From Acidobacteriaceae bacterium (lineage in GTDB: Bacteria > Acidobacteriota > Terriglobia > Terriglobales > Acidobacteriaceae), in NCBI GenBank assembly GCA_030041045.1, contig JASHOQ010000047.1, positions 62,001 to 126,000 of the forward strand: 64,000 bases of DNA, in the 5' to 3' direction. This document shows positions 42,566 through 51,308 of the stretch, piece after piece. The notes beneath the pieces are model-generated. The model had not been told where the DNA came from. It ran no database searches and was given only the letters and a program-made list of their open reading frames with translations. The position numbers and the translations under genes were made by a program. Position 1 is the stretch's first letter. Every line of letters begins with the position of its first letter.

Positions 42566-43315
42566 TCAGAGAGCGGCTGGACGAGAGTAACGCCCTTCCA
42601 GCTTTGCCGGCTCGCCGCTTGCGCGCCGCTCGTCCTCGCTTGCGAGAAGCATGGCCAGCGCGTGCCGCAGAACCTCGCGCTTGGCGTCTTCCATGGGCAT
42701 GGGTGCAATCACGGTCAAGCCTCCCACGAGGCGGTTCAACTCAAGGTACGACTGCCGGTTGGCATGCAGGAATTCGAGCGGATACTCGGGTTTGCGCGCG
42801 CGCGCGGCCTCCGGCTCCGCGTCCAGCAGATAGCTGATGTGCGGCCTGGGGACGATGCGCATCAAGCCTCGCGCATAGGCGCGCAGGAGCGGGTTGCGCA
42901 GGTTCAGGTTGGCGAGCTCGTCGTAGATGTGCCGGTCGAAGATCACCAATTCGTCTCCTGAGTGCATGGCCCGTTTCGTCGCCCGCCGCAAAGAAAGCGC
43001 ATCGAGAAAGTAAAGGCCCAACCGCACGCAGCTCATCGGCCACGACTGCACGTTCTTGTCGCGCCGGTTCACCGGCGCCTCCGGCCGGCCCACTCCCTTT
43101 TCGCCGCCAAAGAGCGCGTGCCCGGCGCCCTCACGGATTCGCGTGAGCGCGGCAATCTCGTCCCAGAAGGGCAGAATCCTGACGCGCAGGCCCATCTCCC
43201 GCATCGTCACCTGCAAAGCTGCAATCTGCGTGCTCTTGCCGGCTCCGTCGATCCCGGAGAGACTCACGCACCTGGTTTGCATGCCCTGATTGGTTTTTTG
43301 CGTGGTGTTGCTCAT
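42566..43315 (-). CDS. Thymidylate kinase-like P-loop kinase
   Basis: The 249-residue product carries Walker A LSGIDGAGKSTQI (residues about 19-31) and ELVIFDRHIYDELANL, which matches the DR-Y/H motif of Tmk. A C-terminal catalytic helix near RPHISYLLDAEPEAARARK (about 155-173) resembles the Tmk LID. A normal Tmk is ~205 residues and lies with DNA genes. This one is longer and located among envelope genes, so it may phosphorylate another nucleotide or sugar. It starts at ATG 43315. Confidence 0.7.
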   Translation of the reverse strand: MSNTTQKTNQGMQTRCVSLSGIDGAGKSTQIAALQVTMREMGLRVRILPFWDEIAALTRIREGAGHALFGGEKGVGRPEAPVNRRDKNVQSWPMSCVRLGLYFLDALSLRRATKRAMHSGDELVIFDRHIYDELANLNLRNPLLRAYARGLMRIVPRPHISYLLDAEPEAARARKPEYPLEFLHANRQSYLELNRLVGGLTVIAPMPMEDAKREVLRHALAMLLASEDERRASGEPAKLEGRYSRPAAL

Positions 43316-43333
43316 CGTCTGCGGGCGCGGTTC

Positions 43334-43774
43334 TCAGCGCGCTGGTTCGCTGGAGCTTGCATGGGAGAGCGCCGCGACTGTGCCCACGGCTACGGCCGCT
43401 CCCACAATCAGGGCCGTCCGGACGATAAAAGCGCGCCGGCGCTTCTGCTTGGCCGGGGCAATTGCGGCGCCCGCCGGCCGGGATGCGGCGATGCCTGCGC
43501 TGGTTTCAGCCGGAGCCGCGGCCGTGCCCACGGCAGGCGCGGGCGCGTTTTGGCCGTTCGCATTTTGCCCGGCCGCGTTTTGACCATCCTGCGCCGCCCC
43601 ATTTTGCGCGGCTTGGGAGGCAGCGTCCGGCGCGGGCGAAGTGCTCTGCGCCGGCGCCGTCGACTGCTGCTGCGGCGCGGCCATGGCGCTCACCGGCGCG
43701 GTGAGCAGCATCGCCAGGCAGATCGCGATCAGCTTGCTCGCGGCCCTGGCTCCGATGTTCTCTGAATTTGTCAT
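43334..43774 (-). CDS. Low-complexity Ala/Gln-rich exported protein
   Basis: From ATG 43774 (GGAG upstream) the product has 146 residues. A signal peptide ends near VSAMA. The mature half is Ala/Gln/Asn/Pro-rich (PQQQSTAPAQSTSPAPDA and NGAAQDGQNAAGQNANGQ). A basic linker KQKRRRAF and a hydrophobic helix FIVRTALIVGAAVAVGTVAAL close it. The topology suggests a periplasmic extended segment held in the membrane at the C-terminus. No known family. It is 18 bp upstream of the kinase gene, thus probably cotranscribed. Confidence 0.6.
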   Translation of the reverse strand: MTNSENIGARAASKLIAICLAMLLTAPVSAMAAPQQQSTAPAQSTSPAPDAASQAAQNGAAQDGQNAAGQNANGQNAPAPAVGTAAAPAETSAGIAASRPAGAAIAPAKQKRRRAFIVRTALIVGAAVAVGTVAALSHASSSEPAR

Positions 43775-43823
43775 TGCTCGCTCCGAACCTCGCATTCTTC
43801 GGCTCATCTCGAAGGTCCACGCC

Positions 43824-44231
43824 TCAGGCCGCATTCCGCGCGGCCTGCGCCGGCGGACTGCTTTGCGCGTAAACCGGCCCGATTCCGTATCCGGCCGGCC
43901 GCTGAAAACTCGCAATCGCGTCGGCGCTGGTTTCGAAGCTCTTGAACAGGCGCCCCACGCCGGAGTCGTCGAGAACGGCGCGCATCTCGCGCGAGACCGC
44001 GGCAAGGCGCACGTCACCATTACGCTTCATCGCCTCTTCCAGGGAGCAAAGCATCACCCACAACCCATTCCTGCCCAGTCCGCGCACGCTGGAGCAGTCC
44101 AACACCAACGCCGGCCTCCGGCCATTCAGGCATTCCCCGAGTTCGCGAAGGAAAACCTGCGCTCCCATTTCATCCATCTTTGTGGGAAGCCTTCTTACGG
44201 TCACTGCACGTGCCTGCCAAGTTTTCTCCAT
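43824..44231 (-). CDS. STAS-domain protein (SpoIIAA-like anti-anti-sigma factor)
   Basis: From ATG 44231 with GGAGGA upstream the product has 135 residues. The STAS core is GAQVFLRELGECLNGRRPALVLDCSSVRGLGRNGLWVMLCSLEEAMKRNGDVRLAAVSREMRAVLDDSGVGRLFKSFET. The phosphorylatable Ser/Thr lies in DCSSVRGLGRNG. SpoIIAA-type proteins bind anti-sigma kinases. In an export locus such a protein could regulate assembly. The tail after about 110 is low-complexity. Confidence 0.8.
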   Translation of the reverse strand: MEKTWQARAVTVRRLPTKMDEMGAQVFLRELGECLNGRRPALVLDCSSVRGLGRNGLWVMLCSLEEAMKRNGDVRLAAVSREMRAVLDDSGVGRLFKSFETSADAIASFQRPAGYGIGPVYAQSSPPAQAARNAA

Positions 44232-44305
44232 CACTTCCTCCGTTCCAGCGCTTCTCCCGCGCCCGGGAGAACTTCCGTTCTGCTTGCCGCCTCCGGCTGC
44301 CCGTC

Positions 44306-46294
44306 TTACGCTTCGGCTCGCCGCAGCGGCGGCGAGTCCTTGAGCACCCGCGCCAGCTCCGCTTCAGGATCGCGCCACGTATGGGCCACCATATTTCTTC
44401 CATAGCGGAACAGATTGGGCAGATTGGTGTTGTACCAGCAGCACTCCCGCATGCGCGGCGAAATGCCGCACAGAAATCTCAGCTTGTGCAGCCGGTGCGG
44501 AGAAGTGAGCAGCGCCGCCACCAGACGATGGTTTCCGTCCAGGATGGTGAGCGGTTCGGTCTCGCTGATTCCGATCAGGATTACGGCGCCGAAGTCGACG
44601 TCCTCGCGAAGAAAGTCTTTTCCGATGGCGTCAATCTTGGAGATAAACGCGGAGTCGAGAATTTGCCTGTAATCGTCGAGCCGCTCCGTTACGGTCGTGA
44701 CCGCGAAGTTGCCCCGCGCCAGCTTTCTCCATTGCGCGCGAGGGAACACCCGGATGGAGTGCAGCTCATCCTGGTTCAACGTGGCTTCATACCACTCCGT
44801 CCGCGGCGGAATCTCCTTCCACAGGGCCAGGTGACGAAGGAAGAAGAGCGCACGGCGCGCGGCATTCTCTTCGGGATTGCCGAGATCGGGTGCGGTTACG
44901 ATCGGGCCCAGAGTCTCCTGGTAGTTCTTGAAAACCGGCGTGGCAAAGTCGCTCTTCAGGAACTCGGCGATGGCCTCGTCTTCTGAGACGCGGCGCAGCA
45001 GGCGCACCGGCCGGCAACTGAGCATCATGGGCACTTCGTCAGAACCGGTGAGCGAGTTCACCAGGAAGGGAACCGCAACCATTACAAACAGCACCGCCAT
45101 CAGAAGCAGCTGCACCAGGATCACTTCACGCAGACTGGAGTGGAAACAGTCAATGCCGCCGATGAGCACCACGCTGAAGGCAAGCTGCACCAGGCTCGTG
45201 TTGGCGATCTTATATGACATTTCAAAGGTGATAATCACCGCGCTGAGCGAATAGATCACGATGGCGAGCCCGTAGAGCGCAAGCAGGTAAGAAAGGTTAT
45301 AGCGGCCAGCGACCGCGAACCCCGAGCCGAACAGGTGAGTCCATACCCAGGGCGGGGTAACGCACAGCGCAATGGCGAGTCCAGCGCCGCTGCCCAGCAC
45401 CAGCAGGAGCGATGTGGCAATTACCCTGAGATCCCTGCGGTCTTCCTTGTTGGTGCCCGCCACCAGCGGGAAGGTGGTATTTACCACGGCCGACGTCATG
45501 GTGAAGATCACGCGCCCCACCATGGCAACGGCCGCGTAAATTCCCGCTTCATGCCCGGCAAAGAAGTGATTCACCATCACGATGCCGCAGTTGCCGATGA
45601 GCATCTGGCCCGCGTAGAACACCACGGCCTGCACGGTTTCACGGAAGGCATAAGAGAAATGGAGCGGATTGCGGGCTTGCCCAACCAGCCGCGGAGGAAT
45701 GGCGAAGTAAGCGGCGATGACCGCGGCTGCATTGGCGGCGATGACTCCGCGCACACCGAAGCCCGCCACGATGAGCAAATAGGACCCGAGCAAGCGAACC
45801 GCACCTTCGAGCACCAGGTTCAGCGCCAGGCCGCGAAACCCATAGGTGCCCTGCACGTAGCCACGGCGCGGGCCCAGCGGGATATAGAATCCCACGCCGA
45901 TGGCGAGCAGCGCGACCAGGGCCGAATCCTGCAGGTTCAAATAATCTGAAATGCTGCCGCGGAAGAAAAGCAGCGCCAGTGCAACCACCAGCCCCAGCGC
46001 CCAGGCGGTGCGATGATAGGCGCGGTAGACCGCCGCTTTTCCCTCGAGCGTGGATTGCTGCGCCACCACCTTGCTGGAAACGATCTGCAGCGAGAGCATC
46101 ACTGCCGAAAGCAGCGTGAGCAGGGTGTAAACCACCGTGGCCTGGCCGAATCCCTTGGGACCGAGAAACCGCGCGACCACGATGTTGTACACGAAGTTTG
46201 TGGCGATGGTCATGCCCGATCCGGAAAGCAAGACTACGCTTCCGGTTACAATCCGGGCGCGCAACGACTTCGTTTTGTGGGTCAGAGCATCCAC
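44306..46294 (-). CDS. Polysaccharide flippase fused to ParB/sulfiredoxin-like domain
   Basis: Residues 1-425 are a Wzx-type oligosaccharide flippase with about 12 hydrophobic helices, starting SVVLLSGSGMTIATNFVYN with the FLGPKGFGQ motif of the MOP superfamily. It would move lipid-linked sugars across the inner membrane. Residues 426-662 are soluble and not part of the flippase fold. They contain ILDGNHRLVAALLTSPHRL (from 584), whose DGNHR box (586-590) is the signature of ParB/sulfiredoxin-like domains. It is preceded by a helical domain with DYRQILDSAFISKIDAIG. The start is a GTG with a weak RBS. The combination is not one I know. Confidence 0.75.
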   Translation of the reverse strand: MDALTHKTKSLRARIVTGSVVLLSGSGMTIATNFVYNIVVARFLGPKGFGQATVVYTLLTLLSAVMLSLQIVSSKVVAQQSTLEGKAAVYRAYHRTAWALGLVVALALLFFRGSISDYLNLQDSALVALLAIGVGFYIPLGPRRGYVQGTYGFRGLALNLVLEGAVRLLGSYLLIVAGFGVRGVIAANAAAVIAAYFAIPPRLVGQARNPLHFSYAFRETVQAVVFYAGQMLIGNCGIVMVNHFFAGHEAGIYAAVAMVGRVIFTMTSAVVNTTFPLVAGTNKEDRRDLRVIATSLLLVLGSGAGLAIALCVTPPWVWTHLFGSGFAVAGRYNLSYLLALYGLAIVIYSLSAVIITFEMSYKIANTSLVQLAFSVVLIGGIDCFHSSLREVILVQLLLMAVLFVMVAVPFLVNSLTGSDEVPMMLSCRPVRLLRRVSEDEAIAEFLKSDFATPVFKNYQETLGPIVTAPDLGNPEENAARRALFFLRHLALWKEIPPRTEWYEATLNQDELHSIRVFPRAQWRKLARGNFAVTTVTERLDDYRQILDSAFISKIDAIGKDFLREDVDFGAVILIGISETEPLTILDGNHRLVAALLTSPHRLHKLRFLCGISPRMRECCWYNTNLPNLFRYGRNMVAHTWRDPEAELARVLKDSPPLRRAEA

Positions 46295-46507
46295 TGCGTT
46301 TTCTGCGCTCCCCGCGGGAACTCGGCAAAAGCGAAATCTTCAATAAACAGGCCGGGCGCGAATCGACCTGGGCGCGGCAATCTCAAGCGGCAGCAATTAG
46401 TTCCGATGCGCGATTGGACGTTCTGGCTGCTCCAGTCGGCTTCCCCTGCCGGCGCGCCGGGGCCAAACCAACCCTCGCGATCGGAGACCGCTTCTAAGCG
46501 GATTAGA

Positions 46508-47521
46508 ATGCTGCTTCGCGACTGTATAATCCTTTATCTTTCTTTTCTTTTCTTACCCTCCAGCTGCTCCGGCCCAGCAAGTTTGCAGGCGGCGCGGCTC
46601 AAATATGTGGCCGCGGGGCCGTCGCCGGAGGTAGTTGCGCTTTACGAAGCGTGGTTCGGCCATCCCCGGCACGTCTCCGTCGGCTACTCGTCCCACGATG
46701 CGGCCACCATCAGCAGCCAGATCCACCATGCGCAAACCATGGGCATTACCGCATTTGTCGTCGACTGGTACGGCGATCGCGAGCCCTTCATTGACGAGAG
46801 CTATGCGCTCATGCAGCAGAGCGCGGAGAAAAATCATTTTCATGTGGCCATGATGTACGACGAAACCAGTAATGAAGACGACGCGACCGACGAGGCTATG
46901 GCCGACTTCACCATGTTTCACGACACTTATCTCTTGCCTAACGCGCCGGGCCATCAGGCTTACTTGACCTATGAGGGCAGGCCCGTCATTTTCATCTTTC
47001 CCAAGGGGGGGCACACCGATTGGAGCAAAGTCCGGGCCCTGGTGAACCAGTGGAACCCCGCGCCGCTGCTCATCCAGGAAAACCTGCCCGGCGCCGATGC
47101 CGCCGCTTTCGACGGGTTTTACGCATGGATCAACCCGGGCGAAAAAGGATGGTCCGCGGACGGAAACAACTGGGGCGAAGAGTACCTGAGCAACTTTTAC
47201 ACGAACATGAAGTCGAAATATCCTGACAAGATCATTGTGGGCGGCGCATGGGCCAGCTTCAATGACAGCAAGGCCTCTTGGAGCCTCAACCGGCGCATTT
47301 CCGCACGCTGCGGCCAGACGTTCACCGACACATTCAACTTCTGGCGCAGGGACTTTCCCCCTGACGAACCCATCCCCTTCCTCATGATCGAGACCTGGAA
47401 CGATTACGAAGAGGGATCTGCGATCGAGCGCGGGGTTCCCGATTGCGGCACGGGCCAGCAGCCGGCACCGCTCACTTCCGCGGCGGATGCCGCGCCCGCC
47501 GCGCCGCAGAACAAGCTGTAG
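46508..47521 (+). CDS. Secreted GH99/GH71-like glycoside hydrolase
   Basis: The 337-residue product has a lipoprotein or signal leader (YLSFLFLPSSCSG). The barrel core reads VALYEAWFGHPRHVSVGYSSHD, GITAFVVDWYGDREPFID, HVAMMYDET, PVIFIFPKGGHTDW and PFLMIETWNDYEEGSAIERG. The ETWNDYEEGSAIE end is the catalytic-region motif shared by GH71/GH99 (endo-acting on alpha-glucans or mannans). It probably trims or releases the exported polysaccharide. It is divergent from the flippase. The start at ATG 46508 is chosen; an ATG at 46407 is possible. Confidence 0.75.
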   Translation: MLLRDCIILYLSFLFLPSSCSGPASLQAARLKYVAAGPSPEVVALYEAWFGHPRHVSVGYSSHDAATISSQIHHAQTMGITAFVVDWYGDREPFIDESYALMQQSAEKNHFHVAMMYDETSNEDDATDEAMADFTMFHDTYLLPNAPGHQAYLTYEGRPVIFIFPKGGHTDWSKVRALVNQWNPAPLLIQENLPGADAAAFDGFYAWINPGEKGWSADGNNWGEEYLSNFYTNMKSKYPDKIIVGGAWASFNDSKASWSLNRRISARCGQTFTDTFNFWRRDFPPDEPIPFLMIETWNDYEEGSAIERGVPDCGTGQQPAPLTSAADAAPAAPQNKL

Positions 47522-47663
47522 CGCGCAAGCTGCGCACTCCGCAGGCGTATTGAGCACAAAGGCGCGCCTGGGCCGAACTTCGGTTGGTGTTCAATCTAAA
47601 AACTTGCCGCGGGCGCAAACGCGCAAGGATTTCTTCGTTATCGGAACGGAGAAATCCCCTTGG

Positions 47664-48677
47664 CTATGCAGCTCTCGTCACTTCCCTGTTGGGGAAGCCA
47701 TCCGCGGGAATGGCGAAGCTGCCGTTTTGCACCGCGAGCATGCCCACCTGCGTGGGAATCTGCACCTGCGTGCGGTGGACCTGGCTGATGAGCGAGAGCG
47801 GCCGGTTGCGCACCTCGTCGTACACGCGGCCAACGTACTCGCCCAGTACGCCGAGTGAGAGAAGCAGCAGACTGCCCACGAAGAAAATCGCGCTGGTAAC
47901 GCCCAGCGCGGCTGCAGTTACGGGGTTGCTGGCCACCGGCATGACGAGTACCATCAGTGCGGCGACGGTGCTGGAAAGACCAAACAGCGCGAAGCTCAAG
48001 CGCAGCGGTTTGTAGCTGAAGCTGGTGATTGCGTCGATCGCGTACTTGATCCGGCTCACGAAGGATAGCTTGCCTTCGCCTCCGGCGCGGTCCTGCCGGT
48101 CATAGTAGACAATGGAATTCTTGTAGCCCACCCAGGCGCGCAACCCGGGCAGGTAACGGCTTTTCTCGCCCAGCGCGATCACCGAGTCGACGGCCTTTCG
48201 GTCCATCAGGCTGAAGATGCCCGCGTTCAGCGGAATGGGATAATCGGAGAGCGTTCCCAGCAGGCGATAGAAGAGCGGGAATAGAAAGGCGAGAATCTTC
48301 CGGCTTTCCTGCCGGCTTCTGCGCACGGCTACGACCACCTCGGCGCCGTCGCGCCACGCATCGATCAGCTCCGGCAACACTTCCGGCGGGTCCTGAAAGT
48401 CTCCATCCATCAGGATTACCGCGCGGCCACGCGCCGTGATCAGGCCGGCTGAAATCGCTCCCATGTGGCCCCAGTTACGCGAAAGCTCGACCACCACCAC
48501 GTGCGGGTCGACCTCCTGCAGCCCTTTGAGTATCTCCAAAGAGGAATCGTTTGAGCCGTCGTTGACATAGACGACTTCCCATTCATTCACAACATCCTTG
48601 AGCGCCCCGGCAACAGCTTCGTGAAATCGTACAATCAGCTCCTCTTCGTTATAGATGGGGACAACAACTGAAACCAT
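47664..48677 (-). CDS. GT2 family glycosyltransferase, DPM1/GtrB-like
   Basis: From ATG 48677 (AGGAG upstream) the product has 337 residues. Its motifs are VSVVVPIYNEEELIVRFH, VNDGSNDSSLEIL, the DxD-like ILMDGDFQDPPEVLPELIDAW and RDRAGGEGKLSF-type acceptor loop (DRAGGEGKLSF). Two C-terminal helices (about 228-290) anchor it. Such enzymes place glucose or another sugar on undecaprenyl phosphate. It would supply the lipid-linked donor to a GT-C transferase such as the one downstream of 53059. Confidence 0.88.
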   Translation of the reverse strand: MVSVVVPIYNEEELIVRFHEAVAGALKDVVNEWEVVYVNDGSNDSSLEILKGLQEVDPHVVVVELSRNWGHMGAISAGLITARGRAVILMDGDFQDPPEVLPELIDAWRDGAEVVVAVRRSRQESRKILAFLFPLFYRLLGTLSDYPIPLNAGIFSLMDRKAVDSVIALGEKSRYLPGLRAWVGYKNSIVYYDRQDRAGGEGKLSFVSRIKYAIDAITSFSYKPLRLSFALFGLSSTVAALMVLVMPVASNPVTAAALGVTSAIFFVGSLLLLSLGVLGEYVGRVYDEVRNRPLSLISQVHRTQVQIPTQVGMLAVQNGSFAIPADGFPNREVTRAA

Positions 48678-48799
48678 AGTCAGCTCCTGAAATAGTCGGC
48701 GTGAGTCTATCTCTCTTGCTCTCTTGCTTCTGTTTTCCCATGGCTGTTGCCTCGGGTTCTTCCTCGTCGAACAAAGGGTTCACTTCCTTGAGATGCAAA

Positions 48800-49303
48800 T
48801 CAGCCGGCTTGCGCCTGCAGAATCCGTACCCTCCACTGCAGCTCCGAGGGCGTAAGGACGACCAGATAACGCGCATGTACATGCTGCGTCCCCAGCGGCT
48901 TATCATGATCCATCAGCTGGACGTCGTAGTCCACGGTATCGCTGAGCTCGATCGACAGCCCCTCGGGCGAATAGAAAACAATCTGCACATCGTGCGCCCG
49001 ATCCTGGTAGCGCGTGCTCACCGCCATCTGCGACTGGTCGCGGATGGCCTGCGCCAGCTTATCCCTGGCGTCGCCCACAAAATCCGCGTCGAGCAGGTCG
49101 GCGCGGTCCTGGTCGAACGCGGCGCTCAAACTTTGCCAGGACTCAAGATAGTCGCGGATCACGGCCTGCGCCGTCTGCTCGGCCAGCGGCCGCGGCCCGT
49201 TCACGCTTGCCGGCTCGACCTTGACCGTGGCTTGCGCCAGGGCCACACCCGCGGTTGCACCCGCCAGTGCGCCAATCATCAAAATGGCTTTGAAACGTAT
49301 CAT
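48800..49303 (-). CDS. Exported protein, last gene of coupled chain
   Basis: The start ATG 49303 overlaps the upstream stop (ATGA). The 167-residue product has a signal peptide ending near GVALAQ. The mature part is PRPLAEQTAQAVIRDYLESWQSLSAAFDQDRADLLD followed by strands VQIVFYSPEGLSIELSDTVDYDVQL and HVHARYLVVLTPSELQWRVRILQ. It looks like an NTF2-like or SnoaL-type fold. No catalytic motif. Its place at the end of a four-gene chain links it to the export region. Confidence 0.65.
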   Translation of the reverse strand: MIRFKAILMIGALAGATAGVALAQATVKVEPASVNGPRPLAEQTAQAVIRDYLESWQSLSAAFDQDRADLLDADFVGDARDKLAQAIRDQSQMAVSTRYQDRAHDVQIVFYSPEGLSIELSDTVDYDVQLMDHDKPLGTQHVHARYLVVLTPSELQWRVRILQAQAG

Positions 49304-50169
49304 TTTTCCCACCGGATCTGATTTCCCAGAATCACGCCGCTGGCCACGGTGATGGTGGCTCCGTTATGGGCCGGCATCTCCACGGCCGCGATATCGCGCT
49401 TCAAGGGAACGTCGACCGTCGATTGCGTATCGCCATAGGTCTCGGTAAAGGTCACAATGGTTCCATCGGGCACCGCATTGCCGCTGCAATCGCGCACCGG
49501 ATCGGTCGCGAGCGCCACCTTGTCGCCGTCGGGCTTGGCGGTCATCTTCAGACCGCACGGATCGCCGGGCACCTGCCCGATTACGCGCGTGCTGGCAATA
49601 TCGTCATCTTCCGCCACAAACTTGTCCGCGCCCTGTTTCGCCGTCGAATCCATGGCCGTCCACGCGGCGCCGTCTTTGGCGGTCACGGTGCGGGTTTGCG
49701 CAGCGCCCGATGGGCTGGAAAGGGCAAAAGAAACCGGCGTGGGCGCGGTGACCAGGTTCTTGTACGCGTCGAAAACATACACAGCGCCGGTAATGCCGTT
49801 GTGCAATGCGATGGGAAGCCGCGAGGGTCTCGCCAGAAAGCTGAGGCTGGCAGGTTTGGTTTGCGGCGCAACGTCGAGGATTCCGCTTTCGCTGTTGCCG
49901 CTGGCCTCCAGGATCACCACATAGCGGCCCGCGTCATACAGCGACCCAGCGGGAAACCACGCCGTCTTACCCAGCTCGACATCTTTCCTGATCACTTGCC
50001 CCAGGCCTGCAACGTAGAGGGTTCCCTGCCCGCTGCCTGCGGTCTCAATGGAAAACGCGCTGCCCGCCTCAACCATCGCGGGCAACGTCAGCTGGTTGCT
50101 TTGCGCGAAAATCAGCTGCCCCACAAAGCCGGCCACGCCGCCCAGCAGGATTGCCCATGGGGTTCTCAC
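49300..50169 (-). CDS. Exported beta-sandwich protein, coupled chain
   Basis: The 289-residue product has a signal peptide (AILLGGVAGFVGQLIFAQ). Three to four Ig-like beta modules follow, e.g. LTLPAMVEAGSAFSIETAG, KPASLSFLARPSRLPIALHNG and GTIVTFTETYGDTQSTVDVPL. No family is recognised. It overlaps the upstream gene by ATGA and the downstream one as well, so translation is coupled. A structural part of a secretion or surface assembly is the simplest guess. Confidence 0.65.
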   Translation of the reverse strand: MRTPWAILLGGVAGFVGQLIFAQSNQLTLPAMVEAGSAFSIETAGSGQGTLYVAGLGQVIRKDVELGKTAWFPAGSLYDAGRYVVILEASGNSESGILDVAPQTKPASLSFLARPSRLPIALHNGITGAVYVFDAYKNLVTAPTPVSFALSSPSGAAQTRTVTAKDGAAWTAMDSTAKQGADKFVAEDDDIASTRVIGQVPGDPCGLKMTAKPDGDKVALATDPVRDCSGNAVPDGTIVTFTETYGDTQSTVDVPLKRDIAAVEMPAHNGATITVASGVILGNQIRWEK

Positions 50170-51308
50170 ACCGAACCTCCGGAGCTGTAAGTGGAAACGA
50201 TGGTCCGCTCGCTGGAGATCTGCCGCGCCAGGTCTTCGGGAATATGAATGTTGAAAGACTCGGGCGTTTGCGGCAACAAGGCACGGTCGAGGTACTCATC
50301 GGCAACCCAGACCAAGTGTCCCGTGCTGTCGTAGAAGGTTCCCAGCACATGCGCCACGTTCACCACCTGGCCGCTCTGGTTGATCACCTGCCCGGTGAGC
50401 GAGGCGTCCGGCGCCGGATTCAGCTTTTCGTTGTCAATCTCGATGACGGGATCGGCCGATGCCGGCACCAGCGTGGAGAAAGGCGTCATGCGCACGCTGC
50501 CCACATCGGCCAGCGTGGCATTGGGAAAGTTGATGAGAAACGGGGTCACCTGCTTGGGCAGCAGGAGGTGCGAGATCTTGTCGAAGCTGCCCTCGGTGGC
50601 AATCGGCTGCTGATTCTTGCCGATCAGGGTCGCATTCACCGACACGTAGGCGGGCACCACATCCTCGTTCAAGAGCTCGCCCAGGATGACTACGCCTTCC
50701 GCGCGCTCGACCGGCCTCATGTCCACAATCCGGACATGCGGCGCTTCCACGTCCTGCGCGCCCCAGTCGTCGCCGGCTCCGCGATAGATCACATCCCAGC
50801 GCAGGTAGTTCACCGGAATCACCTGCGGCGGCACCACCGGCTTCTTCACGATCGGCCACTCCACTTGCCAGCGGTCGCCGGCGCGCACCACGTGCAGGTC
50901 GCGCGTGCCTTCGGAAATGCCCACCACGCTGGACCAGTAAAGCTTCAGCCGGACTTCGGCATCACTGTCCGACGCGTGCAGCGGAAAGACTTCGAAGCGG
51001 TCGAGCGTGGCGTAGGTCCGCAGGCTCGGATAATAGCCCTTCAGGTCGTGCTCGAACTCCTGCTCAGTAAACTGCGCCTTGTTGGCCAGTCCGTCGTACG
51101 CCTTTTGCCACGCTGAGGCACGAATTTCGTCGCCCAGATTCTGCACTGCGGCTTCCGGAGTCGAAGAAGAACTTGTCAATCCCTGCCCGCCGGTGTAGGC
51201 GAGCGCGGCCTTGGTTGGCCACATGGTGCCGATCACCACGAACGCGATGGTCGCCGCGATAAGGACGACCGCCAGCATCGCGCCTCCGTTCTCGCTGCCG
51301 TCGCTCAT
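50166..51308 (-). CDS. Membrane-anchored exported protein, coupled chain
   Basis: From ATG 51308 the product has 380 residues. One helix (about 10-32, GAMLAVVLIAATIAFVVIGT) anchors it. A soluble domain follows with two halves: AYDGLANKAQFTEQEFEHDLKGYYPSLRTYATLDRFEV (NTF2-like) and RIVDMRPVERAEGVVILGELLNEDVVPAYVSVNATLIG (FxLyD-like beta module). Neither gives a clear function. ATGA overlaps at both ends tie it to its neighbours. Confidence 0.65.
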   Translation of the reverse strand: MSDGSENGGAMLAVVLIAATIAFVVIGTMWPTKAALAYTGGQGLTSSSSTPEAAVQNLGDEIRASAWQKAYDGLANKAQFTEQEFEHDLKGYYPSLRTYATLDRFEVFPLHASDSDAEVRLKLYWSSVVGISEGTRDLHVVRAGDRWQVEWPIVKKPVVPPQVIPVNYLRWDVIYRGAGDDWGAQDVEAPHVRIVDMRPVERAEGVVILGELLNEDVVPAYVSVNATLIGKNQQPIATEGSFDKISHLLLPKQVTPFLINFPNATLADVGSVRMTPFSTLVPASADPVIEIDNEKLNPAPDASLTGQVINQSGQVVNVAHVLGTFYDSTGHLVWVADEYLDRALLPQTPESFNIHIPEDLARQISSERTIVSTYSSGGSV

